Source: Flavobacterium sp. 9AF
Lineage (GTDB): Bacteria; Bacteroidota; Bacteroidia; Flavobacteriales; Flavobacteriaceae
Length of the DNA stretch: 64,000 nt
Assembly (NCBI RefSeq): GCF_902506265.1
Contig: NZ_LR733556.1
Span: 1,493,755-1,557,754, forward strand
Direction: 5' to 3'
Position numbers and translations under genes: made by a program. Below, in pieces: positions 49,535 to 57,517 of this stretch; within the stretch, counting starts at the first letter, position 1, and each line of letters begins with the position of its first letter. The notes under the pieces are model-generated. The model was not told the DNA's origin, searched no databases, and saw nothing but the letters and a program-made list of their open reading frames with translations.

Positions 49535-52500
49535 ATGAAAAAACCATTTCTTGAGACGGTAAAAATTCATCGATATTATCTTTATTCTTATATTTACAAT
49601 AGAAAGATTACAAAATTTTTGAAAGAAAGATCAAACAAATACCTAATTGTTGCATTACTATTTGGAATAACCTTCCATGGAAGCGCTATTTTCTTTACTT
49701 TAGAAAATACCTATGATGCATTAATTCATCTCTTTTTTGGAAATCATTATGCTACAAGTTGGTTTGAACCATGGAATTATAGTTGGTACACTGGTTTTAC
49801 CGTTATGGGTTATCCTCCATTAGTGCATCAAACCATAGGCATCTTATCTTATATAGGAGGATTAAAATTTGGATTATTTACAGTAGCGATTGTAGCAACC
49901 ATTCTCTTTACTACAGGTGTTTTTAGATACACCGTTTTAATTACTGGAAATAGAACTGTAGCAGGATATGCCTCAATTGTAGCCATATTATCTTCGTCTT
50001 TTGTTGAAACCCTTCATGTTTTTGGACAATTACCCAGCATTGTTGGAATTTCTGTCTTAATGCATGCTTTACCAGAAATTTATCTGTACATTAAAACAGG
50101 AAAATGGAAATATTTTTTCACCTCTTGTTCTTTAATTGCAGTAACTGTTTGTTCGCATCATGTTACGCCATTATTTGGAATGGTCTTTTTTATTTCTCCA
50201 TTAATAGGAATGACCATTATGGATGTTTCTAGAGAAAAAGTTAATTCGGAAAAAGAAATAACTTTTATTGTTTTTTTTAAAAGTTTTATATCATTAGTAA
50301 AGCGAATTGTTCTCTTTTGTGGAACGGCAGTTTTCTTAATTGTGTTTTGTATTCTGCCTTATTGGATAAATTCGAAAGCTAACCCTATTAACCAAGTACC
50401 TATTCCTCATGGGAGTAGAGATAATTTCCTAGAAACTACTTCTTCTGGATTGGTTTTTTTCTTAATTCCTTGGGGCATTCTATTATTTATTTTACCTTAT
50501 ATTTTCTATCGTTATTTTTCTAAAAGATACATTTTTTTCGGCTTATCTCTAACCTTATTAACCATTTTAGGAACAGGAGGAACAACTCCAATACCCATAA
50601 AAATATTAGGAAATAATGCTTTTAATATTCTTACTTTAGACCGTTTCACTTTATGGGCATCCATTATGAGTTTACCCATTTTTGGTGAGTTTGTTTATCG
50701 ATTTGTAGAAGGAGATTTAAAAGTAGCTTTACAAGAAAAATATGGAACTGTTTATCATCGCATTTTAGGCGGTATATTTGCAGGTTGCTTTTTATTTTTT
50801 TCGATTTTTACCATCACATTAGGCTATTTTAGACCTTTACAACCCGATAAAATTAACTTTTTACCTATCGTAAATTTTTTGAACCAAGACCAGCACGATC
50901 AATGGCGTTTTTTACCATTAGGTTTTGGAGATCAAATGGCATTTCTATCTACGCAAACAAAAGCCATGACTGTTGATGGAAATTATCATTCTGCTCGAAG
51001 ATTACCAGAACTAACTTCAAGAGCAGTTGAACGATTAGAAAATTCAAAATTTAGAGGAATTGAAGGAATTGGTTCTCTTCAACAGTTTTTGACCGTTCCT
51101 GAAAAATACAATTTAAAATATGTTTTTTCTAATGATAAATTTTATGATCCTATTCTTTATTTCTGTGGTTGGCATAGATTATCTCAATTAGAAAATGGCA
51201 TTATGGTGTGGGAAAAATTAAATGTTCCTCCCATCTCTAAAATTTTACCTAAAGAAGACGTTTCAATTGTATTAAAATTAATGTGGGGAATTGTTCCTTT
51301 ACTCACAGTATTAATTGCTTTTATTCTAAATATTCAAATGATATGGTACCAAGCTTTAAAAATAAAACCAATTGAAAGACCCGCTTTTCAATATCATGGA
51401 ATTGGTTATATTAATTTTAAAAATGGGCTTATTAAATTATTACACATTTGGGCCATATTTATGACGCTACTTTTTTTGTATGGAATTTATAGAGCCTACA
51501 TTAAACATGCCTATCAAATCAGTCCAGAAAATGTAGTAAAATCCTATTACGATGCGCTAGACTATAAGCATTTTGAAAAAGCACATTCCTTTGTTGTCCC
51601 AGATAAGCATTATCCTTTATCGCAATTTATGCTAGAGGTTTCAGTATCCGATGGAATTTTAAATTCATATGGAAAATTAGACGCAATTAAAACAGAAATA
51701 AAATATATTTCTAAAAATAAAGCAGTAGTAATTGCAGAAACAAAATGGATAACACCTTTAGAAATTATCGAAAGAAAATATAGTCATGAAGTTGTAAAAA
51801 TAAAAGGAAAATGGTATCTCATCCCAGAAAAGAAAGATACCGATATACCACCTGACGAATTTATGTCTAAAAACAATACTTTCTATTACAAGCAAGGTAG
51901 AAGAAAAATTACTACACAGCAAACCTATCATGAAGATGTGCTTCGTCAACCCGATTTAGAAATAATTAAAGCTAATTTAATCTATTTTGAAAACCAATAT
52001 ATGCTTATAGGAGAAGTACAAAACATAGACAATGTACCCGCAGATGTAGTATTAAAAGCTACATTATATGACAAAAACGACAAAACTTTAGCTTCCTTCA
52101 ACTCAAAATATGTTATCAAACATAAATTAATGCCTAAAGAAACTACAAGTTTTAAAGTGAATTTTGAAGATATTGCATGGTTGAAAAATACAGAAACTAA
52201 ACCTACCAGTTTTAATCCAAATGAATTTACAAATAAAGCATTAAAGACTACACCTGTTACCTTTGATATTCAAAGTGCTGGAAATGTAGTAACAACCGAT
52301 TTATATACTTCTGTAGCACTTTCAGAATTAGCAATAGATAAAAAAAGAATTCAAGGCACCTTATTTAATTATGGTATTCAAGAAGTTACTGTTCCTGAAA
52401 TTTTAATCTCTTATTATAATTCTAAAAAAGAACTAATTTATGTAGATCATAAATTTATAAAAGAAGGTATTCGCATTCAAAGAAAACAATACTTTACATA

Positions 52501-52708
52501 TGAATTCTTAGACCTTTCAAAGTTACTAAGTATAAAATATAATGTAGAAAATTGTTTTGTAAATGGCATTTCTAACCAAGCAATTGCAAGAGACGTGATA
52601 CCAAAAAGAAATACTATATTAGAGGATAATTATTTGCAAAAAATAGACGGCAAAGGCTTTTCATATATAAAAATTGAATTAAACAACTATATAGGTAACC
52701 CAAAATGA
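49535..52708 (+). CDS. Large GT-C-like (PTPS-related) membrane protein with NTF2-like and FxLYD-like domains
   Basis: The 1057-aa protein has an N-terminal half with about ten membrane helices. The periplasmic loop after the first helix ('NTYDALIHLFFGNHY', 'WFEPWNYSWYTGFTVMGYPP') is the pattern of 6-pyruvoyl-tetrahydropterin-synthase-related membrane proteins, a GT-C-like group. After a further helix near residue 650 comes an NTF2/DUF4878-like domain ('ENVVKSYYDALDYKHFEKAH', to about 770), then Ig-like segments of the FxLYD kind ('YMLIGEVQNIDNVPADVVLK'). It probably uses a lipid-linked sugar to build or modify an exported glycan. It heads a three-gene operon, overlapping the next gene by 4 nt (ATGA). 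Confidence 0.8.
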   Translation: MKKPFLETVKIHRYYLYSYIYNRKITKFLKERSNKYLIVALLFGITFHGSAIFFTLENTYDALIHLFFGNHYATSWFEPWNYSWYTGFTVMGYPPLVHQTIGILSYIGGLKFGLFTVAIVATILFTTGVFRYTVLITGNRTVAGYASIVAILSSSFVETLHVFGQLPSIVGISVLMHALPEIYLYIKTGKWKYFFTSCSLIAVTVCSHHVTPLFGMVFFISPLIGMTIMDVSREKVNSEKEITFIVFFKSFISLVKRIVLFCGTAVFLIVFCILPYWINSKANPINQVPIPHGSRDNFLETTSSGLVFFLIPWGILLFILPYIFYRYFSKRYIFFGLSLTLLTILGTGGTTPIPIKILGNNAFNILTLDRFTLWASIMSLPIFGEFVYRFVEGDLKVALQEKYGTVYHRILGGIFAGCFLFFSIFTITLGYFRPLQPDKINFLPIVNFLNQDQHDQWRFLPLGFGDQMAFLSTQTKAMTVDGNYHSARRLPELTSRAVERLENSKFRGIEGIGSLQQFLTVPEKYNLKYVFSNDKFYDPILYFCGWHRLSQLENGIMVWEKLNVPPISKILPKEDVSIVLKLMWGIVPLLTVLIAFILNIQMIWYQALKIKPIERPAFQYHGIGYINFKNGLIKLLHIWAIFMTLLFLYGIYRAYIKHAYQISPENVVKSYYDALDYKHFEKAHSFVVPDKHYPLSQFMLEVSVSDGILNSYGKLDAIKTEIKYISKNKAVVIAETKWITPLEIIERKYSHEVVKIKGKWYLIPEKKDTDIPPDEFMSKNNTFYYKQGRRKITTQQTYHEDVLRQPDLEIIKANLIYFENQYMLIGEVQNIDNVPADVVLKATLYDKNDKTLASFNSKYVIKHKLMPKETTSFKVNFEDIAWLKNTETKPTSFNPNEFTNKALKTTPVTFDIQSAGNVVTTDLYTSVALSELAIDKKRIQGTLFNYGIQEVTVPEILISYYNSKKELIYVDHKFIKEGIRIQRKQYFTYEFLDLSKLLSIKYNVENCFVNGISNQAIARDVIPKRNTILEDNYLQKIDGKGFSYIKIELNNYIGNPK

Positions 52709-53943
52709 AACTGAAATACAGTTATATTACTTTTTGTTTATTCTTTTTGTTGTTCTTTGTTTCAGCAACAGAACAAGGTATTTCTTTTGCAAAAAATGAA
52801 AAATTTACGTGCCTCACTTCGCAAAAGCAATTTATTGCAGGAAAACCTATAATACTCGAATTTACAAACAACCATTACAAACAAATGCAACTTGTCGTTT
52901 TACATTCGTATGGAAAAACTTTAGTTAACGGAATTGCAACAAACAATAAAATTCAGTTCGCACTACCCAAAAATTATTATAACAAAACCGGATTAGTGAG
53001 CTGGTTTTTACTTATTGGAAAAGAAGAAAAAGCAAAAGGAACATTTCAAATCCTTCCAAATGATCAATCATCCACTCAACTAGAAACCTATCTTGGACCA
53101 CCAAGTACATTAGTAGGTGATGGGCATTTTGTAATGTTTGTAACCATTCCTACTGATATTTTAGACAATCCCAAATTACCCAATACGGAAGTAACTATAA
53201 AAGACCAATTTTTAAGCAATATTCGTTCTGAAAACACTAAAACTAAAGATTTTATTGCTTGGAAAAACATCTATTCTCCCACTAAATCGGGGATAGTCTT
53301 AATTTCTGCCAATTGTAATGAAACCCAAACTAAGGAATTTGATGCGGTTATTTATCCCTCAATCGCAACCGATTTTATAATTTCTGCCAAGAGAAATCAT
53401 GAATTTGCAGATGGTAATCAAATAACCCAATTAATTACTTCTGAGATAAAAGATAAATTTGGCAATACAGTAAGCGATGGAACATTTGTTTCTTTTTTAA
53501 TAACTACTAATGAGGGTGCTATACTCAGAACCTTTGGCACAACTCTAAATGGAAGCGCTAAAGGAGAAATTTTACATCCAGATAAAGACGACAGCTATCG
53601 TATTACAGCTTTTGTTAATGGAATATGCCAAAGCAATACTATTCAACTTAATTACAAGCCTATCAATCCAAGTGTGTCTTATTCATTATCTAAAGGAAAC
53701 CGAATTATAGAAGTGGGTCCAATAAAAAGTTTCATGAATCAATTGGTTCCAGATGGTATTAAAGTGAGCTTACGTATTTATCATAAAAACAAATTAATCG
53801 ATACCTTAATTGAGAACAGTTTGAAAGGAAAAGTACGCTTTAAGCTTTCTCCAGATTTTTATCCTGAAAAAGAATACCAATTTGAAATTGAAACCTTAGG
53901 ACGAACCATTAAAACCTCAGAAATACATGTCGCTAATAAATAA
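52705..53943 (+). CDS. Exported Ig-like (Big_1-type) protein, 412 aa
   Basis: The product has a signal peptide ('FCLFFLLFFVSATEQG') and a beta-sandwich mature part. The middle region 'LITSEIKDKFGNTVSDGTFV' and 'SAKGEILHPDKDDSYRITAF' resembles a bacterial Ig-like domain (Big_1, invasin-type). No catalytic motif and no sorting domain. It overlaps the preceding gene by 4 nt and the GH5-like gene by 17 nt, so the three products are translationally coupled and probably act as one periplasmic or envelope complex. It may be a scaffold or glycan-binding subunit; family membership beyond the Ig fold is not clear. Confidence 0.75.
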   Translation: MKLKYSYITFCLFFLLFFVSATEQGISFAKNEKFTCLTSQKQFIAGKPIILEFTNNHYKQMQLVVLHSYGKTLVNGIATNNKIQFALPKNYYNKTGLVSWFLLIGKEEKAKGTFQILPNDQSSTQLETYLGPPSTLVGDGHFVMFVTIPTDILDNPKLPNTEVTIKDQFLSNIRSENTKTKDFIAWKNIYSPTKSGIVLISANCNETQTKEFDAVIYPSIATDFIISAKRNHEFADGNQITQLITSEIKDKFGNTVSDGTFVSFLITTNEGAILRTFGTTLNGSAKGEILHPDKDDSYRITAFVNGICQSNTIQLNYKPINPSVSYSLSKGNRIIEVGPIKSFMNQLVPDGIKVSLRIYHKNKLIDTLIENSLKGKVRFKLSPDFYPEKEYQFEIETLGRTIKTSEIHVANK

Positions 53944-55480
53944 CAAAAATAGTTATCGTATTTTTTTACTCGCATCATTTATTGCAGTAAATATTTTTAT
54001 TTTGTTTGCCCTTAGTGAAATTTTAGGATATCTAAACGAAGGTGCCGATCGAAGCACCATGTTACATTTAGACAAAGTAACCACAAACACATACTTACCT
54101 AAAATACAATGGTCTAGCTTAGAAAACCCAGGTCGTGAAATGGAAAAACAAACTTTAGAAACTATAGAAAAGCATTATTTATTTTCATGGTATGTAAAAA
54201 ATAATGCCTTACAAAATAATTCTTTAGAAGGTATAGAAGACTATTTTACTGATAATCCTAGAAAGACTTTAGATACAATTATCCAAAGTAATAAAGAAAA
54301 AAATATTTCTATTGAAACCACTACTTTAACACATAACCCTAAATTAGAGTTTTATAGTGAAGATGGACAATTAATTGTTTTTACAGATGAAAATGTTATA
54401 GAGTTTCAGAACATTTATGAAAACAAAACATTTATTACTTCTATAAAAGATACAGCAACTTATAAAGTAATGATGTTATTAGAAGATGGCTTTTGGAGAA
54501 TTAGACATTGTGAAAGAATGGAAAAAATGCCAACCCATAAAGAAGAAACAAAAATTGACAGAGCATTTGAAATTAAGAATAAAAATATCTTAAAAAAGGG
54601 AACTCCTTTTATAATAAAAGGTATTAATTATTACCCTAAAAATTCGGCTTGGGATATGTATGGCAACTTATTTAATACAGATACTATTGCTTCTGATTTT
54701 GCTATCATTAAAAAAGCAAAACTAAACACGATTCGAATTTTTGTTCCTTATGAAGATTTTGGTAAAGGAGAGGTAAAAATAGAAAAAATAGAAAAATTAA
54801 AACAAGTTTTAGATTTGGCTAAAGCCAATGATTTAGCAGTAATTGTCACTTTATTTGATTTTTATAGCGATTATACTATAATCAATTGGACGCTTTCACA
54901 AAGACATGCAGAAAGTATTGTTTCTTTATGTAAAGAGTATGATAATATTTTGGCTTGGGATATAAAAAACGAACCTGATTTGGATTTTAAATCTAGAGGA
55001 AAACAAAATGTATTGCCATGGTTAGAAGAAATGATTCATGTAGTAAAACAAACTGACCCTAACCATTTAGTAACTGTTGGCTTTGCAACTATACAGTCGG
55101 GAGAAATTTTACAAGATAAGGTAGATTTTATCTCTTTTCATTATTATGAAGATTTATCATTTTTTAAAGACAAATATAAACATTTAGAAGACATTACAAA
55201 GAAACCAATTGTTATACAAGAGTTTGGATTATCATCCAATAGAGGCTTTTGGAGTTGGTTTGGAAATTCGGAAAAAAATCAAGCGAGTTATCATGAACAA
55301 ATGCAAGCTATATTTAAAGAAAAACAAATTTCATTTTTATCTTGGACGTTATATGATTTCCCTGAAGTTCCAAATCAGGTGGCAGGGAAATGGCCTTGGA
55401 TAAAAAACAAACAGAAAAATTTTGGTTTTATCGATGTTAACGGAAATCCCAAACCCTCTTTTAAATACATATCAAATTAA
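53927..55480 (+). CDS. Membrane-anchored GH5-like glycoside hydrolase
   Basis: The 517-aa protein has one N-terminal membrane helix (about 12-33, 'FLLASFIAVNIFILFALSEI') and no cleavage site, so it is anchored facing the periplasm. Residues about 90-210 form an NTF2-like domain. Residues 225-517 are a TIM barrel of the GH5 type, with 'FIIKGINYYPKNSAWDMY', acid/base E349 in 'WDIKNEPDLD', and nucleophile E432 in 'IVIQEFGLSS'. It should cut or transglycosylate a beta-glycan. Such hydrolases accompany polysaccharide export systems (BcsZ in cellulose, PslG in Psl), trimming the growing polymer. It is the last gene of the 49535-55480 operon and converges with the GT4 gene at 55477, overlapping it by 4 nt. 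Confidence 0.85.
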   Translation: MSLINNKNSYRIFLLASFIAVNIFILFALSEILGYLNEGADRSTMLHLDKVTTNTYLPKIQWSSLENPGREMEKQTLETIEKHYLFSWYVKNNALQNNSLEGIEDYFTDNPRKTLDTIIQSNKEKNISIETTTLTHNPKLEFYSEDGQLIVFTDENVIEFQNIYENKTFITSIKDTATYKVMMLLEDGFWRIRHCERMEKMPTHKEETKIDRAFEIKNKNILKKGTPFIIKGINYYPKNSAWDMYGNLFNTDTIASDFAIIKKAKLNTIRIFVPYEDFGKGEVKIEKIEKLKQVLDLAKANDLAVIVTLFDFYSDYTIINWTLSQRHAESIVSLCKEYDNILAWDIKNEPDLDFKSRGKQNVLPWLEEMIHVVKQTDPNHLVTVGFATIQSGEILQDKVDFISFHYYEDLSFFKDKYKHLEDITKKPIVIQEFGLSSNRGFWSWFGNSEKNQASYHEQMQAIFKEKQISFLSWTLYDFPEVPNQVAGKWPWIKNKQKNFGFIDVNGNPKPSFKYISN

Positions 55481-56685
55481 ATATATTCTGCTAGACGATG
55501 TTTTTCAATAGCTACTTCTGCTTTAATTTGATAAAATTCTTTTAAAAACATGTCTGTAATGCATTCCATAGATAATGCTTTTGCTGCTTTATAATTTGCT
55601 TTTGCAATACTTATCCTATAAACATCATCAACTAATAAATTTGAAATTGCGTTAGCTAAAGAAGATACACTTGTAGGATCAAAAAACGCCCCTTTATATC
55701 CTTCTTCTTCTACTAATAAAGCCAAATCTCCTAAATTTGGCATCACCACTGCTTTGCCATAACTTCCTGCTTGATGTAACACACCCGAACTTCCAGTTGT
55801 AGATGTGTATGGAAAAACAACCATAGCGCTTTCAGAAAAAATTTTTTCAACCTCATCTTCTGGTACATAACCTGTAAAAATTAATCCCTTCACATGAGCG
55901 TATTTCTTTTTAATAGTTTCTAAATAACCAGGAGTATTTGGGCTATCTGTACCTGCGATAACCAATTCAATAGTATCATGACAGGTTTTTCTTGCTGCTT
56001 CTACTGCTTCAATGAGTAATTCTACTTTTTTATAAGTCCCAAATTTGCCAAAAGTCATAATTTTTTTCGGTCCTTCAGCCAATTTAAAATTAGGTTCTTT
56101 GAGAGTTTCAAAACTTCCATGTGGAATTAAAACTACATTTTTAACTTTGTATTTATTATTTAAAATGGCTACATATTTATTAATCGTCACGGAAACTCTA
56201 TGTGCTTTTAAAAGACAGCTCGTTAAAGTAGTTCCTATAAAATTATATATTTTTTGAACCATTCTGTTTTTAGAAAAGCCAGCTTGTTCTAAATCGACTT
56301 GTTCTAAAATATTATGCATTAGAACCATAGTTTTAAAACCAAGAATCCTTAACAATAGAGGAAGTAATAATCCTAAAGCAGCAGGGATTTTCTTATCGCC
56401 AAACTTTACAAATTGCAAATTAAAAAGAATCATTTCGGGTTTCTCTTTAAGTACTTGTTTTATTACATGAAATAAGTTAAAATAATGATTAAAAGACCAA
56501 CACTCTCTCACCGTTACTTTTTCACTTTTATAAAAATCAAGCTGTTTCGGTTGTTCTGTTTTATCACAGAGTAAAATAACTTCGTCAATTTCCTCTTTTT
56601 TAACAAAATTCTTCACTAAATGATAACCATATTCATTTAAAGTAACTTTACTAGGAGGAAAAGCGGTTAAAACTGCTATTCTCAT
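55477..56685 (-). CDS. Family 4 glycosyltransferase (copy 2)
   Basis: This 402-aa GT-B enzyme is a close paralogue of 45673-46836: 'AVLTAFPPSKVTLNEYGYHL', 'ILFNLQFVKFGDKKIPAALG', 'KIMTFGKFGTYKKVELLIEA', and 'MVVFPYTSTTGSSGVLHQAG' recur almost unchanged. It has an extra 15 residues at the C-terminus. It faces the GH5-like gene and their 3' ends overlap by 4 nt, so both coding regions share the stop area. The two GT4 copies bracket the membrane/GH5 operon, which suggests duplication within the locus and stepwise addition of two similar sugars. Confidence 0.9.
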   Translation of the reverse strand: MRIAVLTAFPPSKVTLNEYGYHLVKNFVKKEEIDEVILLCDKTEQPKQLDFYKSEKVTVRECWSFNHYFNLFHVIKQVLKEKPEMILFNLQFVKFGDKKIPAALGLLLPLLLRILGFKTMVLMHNILEQVDLEQAGFSKNRMVQKIYNFIGTTLTSCLLKAHRVSVTINKYVAILNNKYKVKNVVLIPHGSFETLKEPNFKLAEGPKKIMTFGKFGTYKKVELLIEAVEAARKTCHDTIELVIAGTDSPNTPGYLETIKKKYAHVKGLIFTGYVPEDEVEKIFSESAMVVFPYTSTTGSSGVLHQAGSYGKAVVMPNLGDLALLVEEEGYKGAFFDPTSVSSLANAISNLLVDDVYRISIAKANYKAAKALSMECITDMFLKEFYQIKAEVAIEKHRLAEYI

Positions 56686-56723
56686 GATTTGTGTATTTTA
56701 GTTCAACAAAAAAATTAGATAGT

Positions 56724-57026
56724 TTAGGCTGCTCTATTTTGTAACATATAATTTAACTTTTGTGTTTGAAACAGCTTAGTAATTTTTTTATTCTTATCAC
56801 TAACGATGTAAAAAACTTTATTTTTTGCCAAAGCAATTTTATACAATTGAATTAAGGTATCAAAACTAGATTTATCCATCTCTACCACTTTGTTAAGAGA
56901 AACAATAATAAAACTAGATTGCATTAATAAGGCTTCGAAAAAGTTCTTTAAAGATTTAGCATTTTCTAAGGTTAAGTTCCCATTGATTTCTAAAATGCCT
57001 GCATTGTCTTGTATTTGTAGTGCCAT
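56724..57026 (-). CDS. STAS-domain protein (copy 1)
   Basis: A 100-aa protein consisting of a single STAS domain of the anti-sigma-factor-antagonist type: 'AGILEINGNLTLENAKSLKN' strands and helix, then 'VVEMDKSSFDTLIQLYKIAL'. The position equal to the phosphorylated serine of SpoIIAA (just after the Asp) is Lys, but two serines follow it. It may bind a partner switch or an anti-sigma-like kinase. It lies 39 nt downstream of its tandem paralogue at 57066 and shares a nearly identical leader with it. It is followed by the GT4 gene on the same strand, so the three may be one transcript. Confidence 0.82.
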   Translation of the reverse strand: MALQIQDNAGILEINGNLTLENAKSLKNFFEALLMQSSFIIVSLNKVVEMDKSSFDTLIQLYKIALAKNKVFYIVSDKNKKITKLFQTQKLNYMLQNRAA

Positions 57027-57065
57027 GATTATTTGTTTTTAAGTTAATTTTATTTCTTTCGATTA

Positions 57066-57368
57066 TTAAAAAATATCTCTACGTAATGCATAGAACATTT
57101 TTTGTTCTCTAAATAAATCTCTTACTTTTTTGTTTTCTGAACCGATAATATAAAAAAACTGATTTTTTGACATTGCCTTTTTATATAAGCATCCTAAACA
57201 ATTTACCGCTTGTTTATCAATATCTTTAATTTTATCCAATGAAAGGGTTACTGGTTTATTATTATCAATTAGAGCTTCAAAGTAACTCTTCATTGATTCT
57301 GCATTTTGAGCATTTAATAAGCCATTAATTTCATAAATACCTGAATTGTTTGTAATTTTAAGTGCCAT
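57066..57368 (-). CDS. STAS-domain protein (copy 2, no serine)
   Basis: A 100-aa paralogue of 56724-57026 with the same start 'MAL' and the same STAS layout ('SGIYEINGLLNAQNAESMKS', 'DIDKQAVNCLGCLYKKAM'). Here both serines of copy 1 are replaced (DKQA in place of DKSS), so phosphorylation at that loop is not possible. One STAS with and one without acceptor serines next to each other is a pattern expected if one is regulated and the other constitutive. It is divergent from the outer-membrane export gene at 57518. Confidence 0.82.
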   Translation of the reverse strand: MALKITNNSGIYEINGLLNAQNAESMKSYFEALIDNNKPVTLSLDKIKDIDKQAVNCLGCLYKKAMSKNQFFYIIGSENKKVRDLFREQKMFYALRRDIF

Positions 57369-57517
57369 GATTTCTTGTTTTTAATGTTATTGTTGATTCA
57401 AATTTCTTTCATTTCCTTTTAAAAGAGATTCATTTTTCGACGAACAACACTTTTGTGTAGATGAATATTAGGTAGTTTATGATTAACTTGCAGTAACAAC
57501 AAAATCATTTTAGACCT

